DNA from: Candidatus Magasanikiibacteriota bacterium
GTDB lineage: Bacteria; Patescibacteriota; Patescibacteriia; Magasanikbacterales; GWA2-37-8
NCBI GenBank assembly: GCA_026396535.1
Contig: JAPLWP010000006.1
Span: forward strand, 1-7,638
Direction of reading: 5' to 3'
DNA: 7,638 nt
The notes under the pieces are model-generated. The model saw nothing but the letters and a program-made list of their open reading frames with translations, was not told where the DNA came from and did no database searches. Below are positions 1 through 5,772 of this stretch, piece after piece. Position 1 is the stretch's first letter, and each line of letters begins with the position of its first letter. A program made the position numbers and the translations under genes.

Positions 1-119
1 ACTATCGGGCCCATCATCTGACAAGGTCCGCACCAAGGTGCCCAGAAATCTACAAACACTGGAGTCTGGCTTTCCAAAACCTCAGCTTTAAAATTTGCGT
101 CAGTAAATGTGTGTTCCAT
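1..119 (-). CDS. trxA: Thioredoxin, N-terminal part (cut by window edge)
   Basis: The reverse complement from an ATG at 117-119 reads 39 codons to the window edge. It begins [10 protein letters not shown] and contains [13 protein letters not shown], the thioredoxin active site. The two cysteines of WCGPC are the redox pair that reduces disulfides in cytoplasmic proteins. The motif sits at residues 29-33, where it is expected in a thioredoxin of about 105 residues, so roughly the first third of the protein is visible and the rest lies to the left. The gene is downstream of infB on the same strand with 41 bases between them, so co-transcription with infB is plausible. No Shine-Dalgarno sequence is visible: the spacer is AT-rich. 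The family assignment is firm; whether it is trxA itself or a paralogue cannot be decided from this fragment. Confidence 0.9.
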   Translation of the reverse strand, partial: MEHTFTDANFKAEVLESQTPVFVDFWAPWCGPCQMMGPI

Positions 120-160
120 ATTATAAAAAGTTTAAAAGTTAATTAAGATTGGATTTGAAA

Positions 161-2176
161 CTAACTCAAAACCAATTTCTTTTCTTTTTTCTCTTCCTTA
201 TAAGCTTCCAAAATATCTCCTTCTTCTAGACGAAGTTTACCATCAAATTGCACACCACATTCAGTACCTTCAGGAATTTCTTTCACTTCCTGTTTACCAG
301 TCTGCAAATGAGAGAGAGCGCCTTTACCAATAATTTCTTTATTACGTTTCACGCGCACTTTACAATCTTTTTGCAATTTGCCCATTTCCACGCGGCCACC
401 CACAATCATATAGCCTTTGTCCGTACGGAAAATAGCCATGACTTTGAGATTGCCGAGTTCAGTAATAATTAATTCTGGGTTTAAAAGTTTTTCCAATTCT
501 TCTTTGACATAATCAAAGAGGTCATAAATAATTTTGAATTGTTTGAAGACAACACCGGTATTGCCCATCATTTCATTGGCCAAAGAACTAGAGGCCACAT
601 TGAAAGCAAAAACTTGAGCACCAGTAGCTGAGGCTAAGGATACATCATCAGCAGTAATATTTCCCAAACCTTTGCCAACTACTTTTACACTTACTTCTTC
701 ATTTTTAATCTTTTCAAGTGAAGCGGTAATTGCTTCGAGCGATCCGAGCACATCGGTCTTAATAACAATATTAAAAGTCTTACGAGCTTCGTCGGCTTCA
801 GTGTCACCAGTTGATACCACCGGACGTTGTTCCGCACCAGTATTTTGAACGCGTTTATTTTTCAAATTAATTTCTGTAGCTTCACCGACACTTCCCACAT
901 CCAAAATATCTCCCACGCGTGGTGCTAGTTTAAAACCAAGAATTCTGACAGGCGTACTAGGCACAGCGGTCTTGATATCTTCACCGCGATAATTTTTCAT
1001 CGCGCGGACTTTACCATAAATTTCTCCATTCACTACGAGTGGATCATTTACCTTTAAAGTACCGGTTTGTACAAGCACAGTCGCAACTGGACCTTGGCCT
1101 TTGTCCACGTGAGCTTCAATCACTGTACCAGCCGCGGCGCGAGTGGCGTCGGCTTTTATAGTAGCAGCATTTAATTCAGCCAACAATAATATGGAGTCCA
1201 AAAGTTTATCAATATTCAAATTATTTTTAGCAGAAATTTCAATCATTGGCACTTCGCCACCCCAATCATCTGGGATCAATCCGTATTGAGAAACTTCAGA
1301 GCGTACTTTCTGGGCGTCAGCAGCTGGTTTATCAATTTTATTGATAGCCACAATTACTGGCAACTTGGCCGCTTTAATAATATTTATTGCTTCCACAGTT
1401 TGTGGTTTCACACCATCATCAGCCGCTACTACCAGAATAGCAATATCAGCTACTTTGGCACCACGAGATCGCATTACCGTAAAGGCTTCGTGACCTGGAG
1501 TATCAATAAAAGTAAGTGGAGATTTTTCTTTGGTTTTTGGATTATTCCAAACCACTTGATACGCACCAATATGCTGAGTAATACCACCGGCTTCACCAGA
1601 CACGACATCGGTCGAGCGAATCGAATCAAGTAATTTTGTTTTACCGTGATCCACGTGACCCATCACTACTACCACCGGTGGACGAGGTGTGTCATTTCCA
1701 GAAGATAATATTTTTTCTAAATTTTCTAAATGAGTGGAATCCTGAACATCGGCTTTTTCTTCTTTGAGCACCGCGGAAAAACCAAGCTCTTGGGCCATCA
1801 ATACTGCTGTCTCACGATCAATCTTTTCATTTTGAGTAGCCAAGATACCATTTTTCATTAATTCCAAAATCAATTTGTTGATTGGAATATTCAAAATATC
1901 CGAAAGTTCGCGTACTGTTAAGACGTTTGGTATTTCTACTGTCGCACCACTTTCTTTGCGGAGTTGGCGTTCCAATTCTTTTTCTTTTTCTTTGGCTTTT
2001 AATTCTCGGTCTTCCAAGACAAATTTAATTCGACGCCAATCACGCTGAATTTGAGCCGCTACACGATCATCAATTTTCACCGCACGTGCACCAATATCAA
2101 AACCAAACTCCGGCAGAATTTGCAGGAGCTTTGCAGGATGAACTCGAAGTTGTCTGGCTAATTCACTAACATTCAT
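161..2176 (-). CDS. infB: Translation initiation factor IF-2
   Basis: A 671-residue GTPase that delivers fMet-tRNA to the small ribosomal subunit and promotes subunit joining. Two IF2_N-like modules are visible (about residues 1-49 and 85-133), separated by a charged helix rich in K and E. The G domain follows: G1 GHVDHGKT at 173-180, switch I region GGITQHIGAYQV near 197, G3 DTPGHE at 225-230, G4 NKID at 279-282 and G5 SAK near 315. After it come the beta-barrel domain II, domain III (about 465-560) and the C-terminal fMet-tRNA-binding barrel ending in KKLVLS before TAG. The length is at the short end for bacterial IF-2, lacking the long variable N-terminus of Escherichia coli, as is usual in small genomes. 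The ATG at 2174-2176 is chosen because it starts the IF2_N module and lies just below a consensus-like promoter. Thioredoxin follows on the same strand. Confidence 0.98.
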   Translation of the reverse strand: MNVSELARQLRVHPAKLLQILPEFGFDIGARAVKIDDRVAAQIQRDWRRIKFVLEDRELKAKEKEKELERQLRKESGATVEIPNVLTVRELSDILNIPINKLILELMKNGILATQNEKIDRETAVLMAQELGFSAVLKEEKADVQDSTHLENLEKILSSGNDTPRPPVVVVMGHVDHGKTKLLDSIRSTDVVSGEAGGITQHIGAYQVVWNNPKTKEKSPLTFIDTPGHEAFTVMRSRGAKVADIAILVVAADDGVKPQTVEAINIIKAAKLPVIVAINKIDKPAADAQKVRSEVSQYGLIPDDWGGEVPMIEISAKNNLNIDKLLDSILLLAELNAATIKADATRAAAGTVIEAHVDKGQGPVATVLVQTGTLKVNDPLVVNGEIYGKVRAMKNYRGEDIKTAVPSTPVRILGFKLAPRVGDILDVGSVGEATEINLKNKRVQNTGAEQRPVVSTGDTEADEARKTFNIVIKTDVLGSLEAITASLEKIKNEEVSVKVVGKGLGNITADDVSLASATGAQVFAFNVASSSLANEMMGNTGVVFKQFKIIYDLFDYVKEELEKLLNPELIITELGNLKVMAIFRTDKGYMIVGGRVEMGKLQKDCKVRVKRNKEIIGKGALSHLQTGKQEVKEIPEGTECGVQFDGKLRLEEGDILEAYKEEKKEKKLVLS

Positions 2177-2190
2177 ATTATTATTGGTTT

Positions 2191-2219
2191 ATTATACTGT
2201 AAATTCTCAATAAAGTCAA
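2191..2219 (-). promoter_or_regulatory. infB promoter
   Basis: On the minus strand TTGACT (2214-2219) and a perfect TATAAT (2191-2196) are separated by 17 bases, a near-consensus sigma-70-type promoter. The predicted transcript start is near 2184, only about 8 bases before the infB ATG. The mRNA would therefore be nearly leaderless, with no room for a Shine-Dalgarno site. Confidence 0.8.
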
Positions 2220-2240
2220 ACCTTACAAGTTGGTTGACTT
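2213..2240. repeat. Inverted repeat between infB and truB
   Basis: AAAGTCAAACC at 2213-2223 is mirrored by GGTTGACTTT at 2232-2241, an inverted repeat with one unpaired base. Each arm holds a TTGACT -35-like hexamer, one on each strand. The minus-strand copy belongs to a good promoter (infB). The plus-strand copy has no good -10 at 16-18 bases, so a divergent truB promoter here is only a possibility. The dyad could also be an operator. Confidence 0.4.
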
Positions 2241-2279
2241 TTGAGTAAATTAGGATTAATTTATCTATGTCGTAATGTC

Positions 2280-2462
2280 TCAGGTTACTGCTAACCACGG
2301 TACCTACCTGACTCTTCCTGCCTTTGAGGCAGACCCAGAGCAACAGCGTGCTACACAATAGGTCCGCTTTTACACCTCCCCCGCTGAGAGCGTCGACCGT
2401 CTTACCAGCGAGACAACACGACAGGGGTCGGGCGCACACATTTCTTCGTGTGCGCCCGCCCC
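2280..2462 (+). promoter_or_regulatory. GC-rich structured leader or RNA upstream of truB
   Basis: This gene-free stretch is clearly richer in GC than its surroundings and carries several perfect short hairpins: GGTTA/TAACC (2283-2296), CTGCC/GGCAG (2318-2332) with flanking CTCT/AGAG, CGCT/AGCG (2382-2392), and a very stable terminal hairpin. The last has 10 bp, GGGCGCACAC (2430-2439) pairing with GTGTGCGCCC (2448-2457), extended by GGGG/CCCC (2424-2427 and 2459-2462). It ends 11 bases before the truB ATG and has no U-tract, so it is not a normal terminator. I do not recognise it: no core motifs of RNase P RNA, tmRNA, SRP RNA or T-box were seen. It could be a cis-regulatory leader of truB or a separate small RNA; the strand is uncertain because hairpins are symmetric. 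Confidence 0.5.
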
Positions 2463-2473
2463 ATCCCTTTCCT

Positions 2474-3235
2474 ATGAATAATGAATTTCTAAACAAAGAT
2501 CTAGTCCTCATTGATAAGCCAGCCACCTGGACTAGTTTTGATGCGGTAAATTTTATCCGCTCCAGTCTCTATCATACCAATGGTATAAAAAATGTAAAAG
2601 TGGGTCACACCGGCACCCTAGACCCTTTTGCTACCGGATTGCTACTAGTGGCCATTGGCCGAGAGAACACCAAAAAAATAGATCAATTCGCCCATTTGGA
2701 CAAAACCTATGTTGCTACTTTAGAGCTAGGCGCTACTTCCGACACATTTGACAGTACCGGCACTATTATAAAAAATCCTGAAGCCAAACCAATAGATTTG
2801 TCTGAAATCGAAAAAGCACTCAAAAGTTTCATCGGCCCCCAAGATCAGCTACCCCCGATGTTTTCTGCCAAAAAGGTAAATGGCCAGCGCCTATACAAAC
2901 TAGCCCGCAAAGGCAGAGAAGTAGAGCGCGAGCCTAGCCACATCACTATTTTTGATATCAAACTTTTGGACTATTCTTACCCTCAGCTTAGCATTGAGGT
3001 CCATAGCTCAGCCGGCACCTATATCCGTACTTTGGCGGACGATATTGGCCGAACACTGGGTGTGGGAGCTTACTGCTGTGCCCTGCGCCGCACCAAAATT
3101 GGTGAATACAGCATAAATAAAGCTATAAAAATAAAACCTAAAACCGCTGGTTTAAGCAGAAAAAATCGCCATACTCAAAATTGGTTTAAATTGACATTTT
3201 GGAAGATTTGTGCTATGATAAAACCACTTAAATAA
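2474..3235 (+). CDS. truB: tRNA pseudouridine(55) synthase TruB
   Basis: A 253-residue enzyme that converts uridine 55 in the T-loop of most tRNAs to pseudouridine. Visible family motifs are LVLIDKPATWTSFD at the N-terminus (residues 10-23), the catalytic block HTGTLDPFATGLL (45-57) with nucleophile Asp50, LPPMFSAKKVNGQRLYKLAR (126-145), and HSSAGTYIRTLADDIG (177-192). Domain homology fades after about residue 220. The last 33 residues are basic and unlike the family, and their DNA contains the promoter of the next transcription unit. The ATG at 2474 is preferred over a TTG at 2324 because the 50 extra residues from that start are arginine/proline-rich, unlike TruB, and fall in the structured leader. 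No Shine-Dalgarno site is seen; the bases before ATG are pyrimidine-rich. Length matches the compact TruB form without a PUA domain. Confidence 0.95.
   Translation: MNNEFLNKDLVLIDKPATWTSFDAVNFIRSSLYHTNGIKNVKVGHTGTLDPFATGLLLVAIGRENTKKIDQFAHLDKTYVATLELGATSDTFDSTGTIIKNPEAKPIDLSEIEKALKSFIGPQDQLPPMFSAKKVNGQRLYKLARKGREVEREPSHITIFDIKLLDYSYPQLSIEVHSSAGTYIRTLADDIGRTLGVGAYCCALRRTKIGEYSINKAIKIKPKTAGLSRKNRHTQNWFKLTFWKICAMIKPLK
3191..3219 (+). promoter_or_regulatory. Strong promoter for the rny leader
   Basis: Perfect TTGACA at 3191-3196, a 17-base spacer, then TATGAT at 3214-3219 preceded by TG at the extended -10 position (TGCTATGAT). This is the best promoter in the window. It lies within the last codons of truB, with a predicted start near 3226, about 255 bases upstream of rny. 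Confidence 0.85.
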
Positions 3236-3474
3236 CAAAACTGAGCTGACTGCAAAAACAGCAATTGGAAGAAACATAAAATTTGGCTAAAATGACTACA
3301 AATTTCAACATTTTATCGGTTGGATCGATAGAAAACCTCGCTTCAAAATCGACTTTTTCCCTCCTCCATTTAAATGCCACTCGTGTTAACGAGTAATTTG
3401 TAATTTCAGATCAAATTTTCTTCCTAGTTTGCTTAGCAAACTGCTGTCTTTCAGTTCACTCTGAAAGATTTTTT
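3226..3474 (+). promoter_or_regulatory. Structured 5' leader of rny or independent small RNA
   Basis: About 250 bases lie between the strong promoter and the rny start with no convincing ORF. Hairpins seen: AAATTTG/CAAATTT (3279-3305), ACTCG/CGAGT with a 6-base loop (3379-3394), AGTTTGC/GCAAACT with a 3-base loop (3426-3442), and a terminator-like hairpin (3448-3474). A weak alternative pairing, AACTG (3439-3443) with CAGTT (3452-3456), would disrupt both the third hairpin and the terminator stem, as an antiterminator would. Whether this is an attenuated rny leader or a separate terminated RNA cannot be told from sequence alone. No match to RNase P, tmRNA or SRP RNA core motifs was seen. Confidence 0.55.
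3448..3474 (+). terminator. Terminator-like hairpin abutting the rny start
   Basis: CTTTCAG (3448-3454) pairs perfectly with CTGAAAG (3461-3467) around the loop TTCACT, followed by ATTTTTT (3468-3474). This is the form of an intrinsic terminator, although the stem is only 7 bp and moderate in GC. It ends 6 bases before an ATG and 15 before the TTG start of rny, so it would act on the rny transcript itself. Confidence 0.65.
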
Positions 3475-3480
3475 ATATAT

Positions 3481-3489
3481 ATGAACTAA
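3481..3489 (+). promoter_or_regulatory. Two-codon upstream ORF in frame with rny
   Basis: ATG-AAC-TAA at 3481-3489 is in the same frame as rny and is immediately followed by the TTG start. A ribosome starting at the ATG would make two residues, stop, and could reinitiate on the adjacent TTG. It may be a minimal control ORF, a nonsense mutation of an original start, or a sequencing error. Confidence 0.4.
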
Positions 3490-5007
3490 TTGAATATTAT
3501 TGCGGTAGCCATCATAGCAGGGGCAGCAGGTGGATTCTCCGGCTATATTTTACGCAAAAAATTAGCCCAGGCCCAGGCCAACTCCATGGAAGCCAAGGCC
3601 GACAAGATGCTCACCGAAGCCAAAACTAGACAACAGGAATTGGTAATCGAAGGTAAAGAAAAAGCTCAAAAAATTATCGACGAAGCCAAGACTGAAGAAA
3701 AACAGATCCGCGCTGAACTCCACAGTGCCCAACAGCGCTTGGAAAAACGCGAAACTATGTTTGATCAAAAGTTGCTTGAATTCCAAGATACTCAGACCAA
3801 ACTCCAAGAAAAAATAGAAAAAGTAAAAGCTATCAAACAAGAAGTAGAAGATCTCAAACTCCAGCAGACTGAAAGATTGACTCAGTTGGCCGCTTTGACC
3901 AAAGAAGAAGCCAAGATGGAATTGCTCACTATCGTAGAAGAGGAAAGCAAAAATGATCTCTACGCTCGTATTTCCAAATTGGAAAAAGAAGCGACAGAAC
4001 ACTACGAAGAAAAAGCTCGCAACTTGCTGACTGAAGCAATCCAGCGCACTGCTTCTTCTCACTCCGCTGAAACTACCGGCTCCGTAATTCATCTTCCAAG
4101 CGAAGAAATGAAAGGCCGTATTATCGGTAAAGAAGGTCGCAACATTAAAACTATTGAAAAACTTACTGGCTGTGAAATCGTAATTGACGACACCCCGGAG
4201 TCTATTATCATTTCTTGTTTCTCCCCTATTCGCCGTGAAGTGGCTCGTTTGGCTCTTGAAAAACTTATGGCCGACGGACGTATTCAGCCGGCTCGTATTG
4301 AAGAATTTGTAGACAAAGCTAAACAAGAATTATCCTTGGCTATTAAAAAAGCTGGTGAAGAAGCTTTGTACAAAATGAACATTGTAGGTATTGATCCAAA
4401 ATTGGTCAGCATTGTTGGTCGTCTCAAATATCGCACCAGCTATGGCCAAAATATCATGAACCATTCCATGGAAACTGGCTACCTCGCCGGTATCATGGCT
4501 GCTGAACTTGGTCTGGATCAATCCAAAGCTAAAAAGGCTGGCTTCTTCCACGATATCGGAAAAGCCGTGGATCAAGAAACTCAAGGATCTCATCCAGAAA
4601 TTGGTTATGCAATTTTGAAGAAATTTAATGTTGACGATGATGTTTGTCAGGCTGCTCGCGATCACCATTTGGACAAACCTCAAAGCATCTATGCTTGTAT
4701 CGCTAAAGCCGCCGACGCCATCTCCGGCGCTCGCATCGGTGCTCGTCGCGACTCTGTCGAGCAATTTGTAGCTCGTCTCGAAGAGCTAGAAAAAACCGCT
4801 ATGTCTTTCCCTGGTATCGACAAAGTATACGCCATCCAAGCTGGTCGCGAAGTACGCGTATTTGTAAAACCAAATGAAATTGATGACTACGGCGCTTACC
4901 AATTGGCCAAAGATATTGCCCACAAAGTAGAAGAAGATTTACAATATCCTGGTGAAATTCGTATCAACGTAATTCGCGAATCTCGCATCATTGAATACGC
5001 TCGCTAA
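3490..5007 (+). CDS. rny: Ribonuclease Y
   Basis: A 505-residue membrane-anchored endoribonuclease that initiates mRNA decay. The order of parts is typical: an N-terminal membrane segment (about residues 2-20, then LRKK), a long coiled coil rich in K, E and Q (about 25-180), a KH RNA-binding domain with GKEG at 213-216 inside MKGRIIGKEGRNIKTIEKL, then the HD metal-dependent catalytic domain with NHS (His325), FFHDIGKA (His354-Asp355), DHH (391-393) and KAADAISGARIGARRDS (Asp409). Length is close to the usual 510-520. The start is TTG at 3490. An ATG at 3481 is in frame but is followed at once by AAC and a TAA stop. Starting at TTG gives the family-typical short hydrophobic N-terminus. There is no clear Shine-Dalgarno; GAAAGA at 3463-3468 is too far from the TTG. 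Promoter and leader lie upstream; HU follows with its own promoter. Confidence 0.95.
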   Translation: MNIIAVAIIAGAAGGFSGYILRKKLAQAQANSMEAKADKMLTEAKTRQQELVIEGKEKAQKIIDEAKTEEKQIRAELHSAQQRLEKRETMFDQKLLEFQDTQTKLQEKIEKVKAIKQEVEDLKLQQTERLTQLAALTKEEAKMELLTIVEEESKNDLYARISKLEKEATEHYEEKARNLLTEAIQRTASSHSAETTGSVIHLPSEEMKGRIIGKEGRNIKTIEKLTGCEIVIDDTPESIIISCFSPIRREVARLALEKLMADGRIQPARIEEFVDKAKQELSLAIKKAGEEALYKMNIVGIDPKLVSIVGRLKYRTSYGQNIMNHSMETGYLAGIMAAELGLDQSKAKKAGFFHDIGKAVDQETQGSHPEIGYAILKKFNVDDDVCQAARDHHLDKPQSIYACIAKAADAISGARIGARRDSVEQFVARLEELEKTAMSFPGIDKVYAIQAGREVRVFVKPNEIDDYGAYQLAKDIAHKVEEDLQYPGEIRINVIRESRIIEYAR

Positions 5008-5058
5008 GGCGCTGTGGAAAAGTGATTATTGCCTATTGTAGCGAAAAAAAACCTACTG

Positions 5059-5067
5059 TGGTATAAT
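5059..5067 (+). promoter_or_regulatory. Extended -10 promoter of the HU gene
   Basis: TGGTATAAT gives a perfect TATAAT (5062-5067) with the extended TG. The -35 region at 17 bases (TAGCGA, 5039-5044) is poor, as is common for extended -10 promoters. The predicted start is near 5074, giving about a 28-base untranslated leader without a Shine-Dalgarno site. Confidence 0.65.
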
Positions 5068-5101
5068 AATTGTATAGATCTAACCTTTTATATATAAATA
5101 T

Positions 5102-5356
5102 ATGAACAAAGCTGAATTGGCTCAGGCGCTATCTGAAAAACTAAATATTTCAAAGCGTGAAGCCGAAGACATGCTCAACGCTTTCGTAGAACTCACCATC
5201 TCCACTTTGAAAAAAGGTGACGAAGTAGTGCTTACTGGCTTTGGTGCTTTTAGCGCCAAGACTCGTGCTGCTCGCACTGGTGTAAACCCACAAAAGCCAA
5301 CTGAAAAAATTCACTCCCGACCTCGGCGTTATGAATGCCGTGCTCTAACCAACTGA
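5102..5356 (+). CDS. HU-family DNA-binding protein, C-terminus replaced (broken gene)
   Basis: HU/IHF proteins are small dimeric nucleoid proteins that bend DNA. Residues 1-70 are a good HU: MNKAELAQALSEKL with helices 1 and 2, then the core LKKGDEVVLTGFGAFSAKTR, then the DNA-binding arm with GVNPQ (residues 60-64; its Pro is the intercalating residue) and KPTEKI. After Ile70 (ATT at 5309-5311) the expected second arm strand and final helix, about 20 residues, are missing. The frame instead runs through the antisense of a tRNA-Met gene for 14 codons (HSRPRRYECRALTN) to TGA. A protein so truncated would lack the last helix and half the arm, so normal HU dimer function is doubtful. It has its own promoter 94 bases or less downstream of rny. 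The truncation may be a real deletion or an assembly misjoin. Confidence 0.85.
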   Translation: MNKAELAQALSEKLNISKREAEDMLNAFVELTISTLKKGDEVVLTGFGAFSAKTRAARTGVNPQKPTEKIHSRPRRYECRALTN

Positions 5357-5367
5357 GCTACCCTGAC
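5313..5367 (-). tRNA. tRNA-Met (CAU), 3' end missing
   Basis: Read on the minus strand from 5367: acceptor 5' strand GTCAGGG (5361-5367), TA, D-arm GCTC...GAGC (5342-5358) with AGTTGGTTA loop, anticodon arm CGGCA-TTCATAA-CGCCG (5324-5340) with anticodon CAT (5331-5333), variable AGGTC (5319-5323), and the 5' half of the T-stem GGGAG (5314-5318). The T-loop then fails: TTCGAAT is expected but TGAATTTTTT is found, which is HU coding sequence on the other strand. The 3' T-stem, the acceptor 3' strand (CCCTGAC expected) and any CCA are absent. The anticodon stem also has one A-C mismatch next to the loop. The cloverleaf cannot form, so as written this is non-functional. Elongator Met is the likely identity; CAU tRNA-Ile (lysidine-modified) cannot be wholly excluded. 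Confidence 0.85.
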
Positions 5368-5375
5368 AAGTGAGT

Positions 5376-5407
5376 ATTATACTAACAAAAAAACTGCCAA
5401 AAGTCAA
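5376..5407 (-). promoter_or_regulatory. tRNA-Met promoter
   Basis: A perfect TATAAT on the minus strand (5376-5381) predicts a start near 5369, two bases upstream of the mature tRNA 5' end. A TTGACT (5402-5407) lies further up but with a long 20-base spacer, so the -35 assignment is weak. The promoter side of the tRNA gene is intact; only its 3' side is lost. Confidence 0.5.
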
Positions 5408-5422
5408 GATAATACGGCGGCA

Positions 5423-5451
5423 TTTACATCTATTTTTTTATAAGGTAGTAT
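5423..5451 (+). promoter_or_regulatory. Possible promoter for the small ORF/RNA at 5494
   Basis: TTTACA (5423-5428), 17 bases, then TAGTAT (5446-5451). Both hexamers are imperfect; the overlapping TATAAA at 5449-5454 is better but 20 bases away. It faces the small ORF, back to back with the tRNA promoter. Confidence 0.3.
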
Positions 5452-5493
5452 AAAAAAGCGTACCAAACCCCTTACCCAAATAAAAGGCTTATC

Positions 5494-5664
5494 ATGTTCA
5501 AAGATACGGCTGACAAGCAAGTCAACAATGATTGGGAATGCCCACGTTGTCACGGAGATCCTGGCCATACTGTGGCGGAGCGCCCTGCCTGCCTCATGCA
5601 GCCAGATCGCAAAAAGGGCGAACCGCTGTGGCAAAAGCCGACAGAAAAACCTGCAAAGAAGTGA
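5494..5664 (+). CDS. Possible 56-residue CxxC small protein
   Basis: ATG at 5494 to TGA at 5662 encodes 56 residues beginning MFKDTADKQV. It contains WECPRCHG (Cys16, Cys19, His20), then His25 and Cys33, and ends in a lysine-rich KPTEKPAKK tail. CPRC with a further Cys or His is reminiscent of a small zinc-binding knuckle, but I do not recognise a family. AAAAGG at 5483-5488 is a plausible ribosome-binding site 6-9 bases upstream. Its composition (polar, D/K/E/P-rich, Cys pair) looks more protein-like than the overlapping open frames in the same interval, which read as arginine/serine-rich or hydrophobic shadows. Against it: the stretch is GC-rich and folds into several hairpins, so low stop density may be a by-product of base composition, and the true product may be an RNA. 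Confidence 0.45.
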   Translation: MFKDTADKQVNNDWECPRCHGDPGHTVAERPACLMQPDRKKGEPLWQKPTEKPAKK

Positions 5665-5772
5665 ACGCCGTAAAACGGAATCAAGAGCCTTGTTCAGGCC
5701 CGCGGGTAGGACACCAAGATCGTCTCTACCCCTGCTAGCACCAAAAAATATTTTGGTTTTGGCAGGGACGAT
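5572..5772 (+). ncRNA. GC-rich hairpin island, possible structured RNA
   Basis: Perfect short stems follow one another: CTGC/GCAG with a 5-base loop nested inside CGCCCT/AGGGCG (about 5580-5622), CCGT/ACGG, GCCT/AGGC around TGTTC, GGGTAG (5704-5709) with CTACCC (5726-5731), then a long hairpin at 5719-5772. The GGGTAG/CTACCC stem and the long hairpin share bases and cannot form together. This is compatible with a switchable RNA or with the 3' end of a small transcript. No known RNA family was recognised. It overlaps the 56-residue ORF, so the two readings compete, unless the 3' part is just that gene's terminator. Confidence 0.3.

Noticed and set aside
120..125. TATAAT on the minus strand just before the thioredoxin ATG
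   Set aside because: A start 6-7 bases downstream would fall inside the gene after its ATG, and no -35 lies at the right distance. It is probably chance in an AT-rich spacer.
2280..2462. RNase P RNA, tmRNA or SRP RNA upstream of truB
   Set aside because: I looked on both strands for core motifs (the GAGGAAAGTCC and ACAGAA blocks, a tRNA-like T-arm, and the AGGTCCGGAAGGAAGCAG loop) and found none.
2324..2473. TTG-initiated 50-residue N-terminal extension of TruB
   Set aside because: The extra residues are arginine/proline-rich and unlike TruB, they overlap a hairpin-rich non-coding stretch, and an ATG at 2474 starts exactly where family similarity starts.
2173..2526. 117-residue minus-strand open frame across the infB-truB spacer
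   Set aside because: It overlaps the infB start and promoter and the TruB N-terminus, has low-complexity arginine-rich content and no recognisable motif.
3292..3396. 34-codon ORF in the rny leader
   Set aside because: There is no ribosome-binding site, the product resembles nothing I recognise, and it crosses the leader hairpins. It is kept only as a remote leader-peptide possibility.
3562..4326. 254-residue minus-strand open frame inside rny
   Set aside because: It is a phenylalanine-rich antisense shadow of the RNase Y coiled-coil and KH region; the plus strand is clearly coding. The same applies to 4330-4764.
5313..5367. An intact tRNA-Met gene
   Set aside because: The T-loop, the 3' T-stem and the acceptor 3' strand are replaced by HU sequence, so the cloverleaf cannot close.
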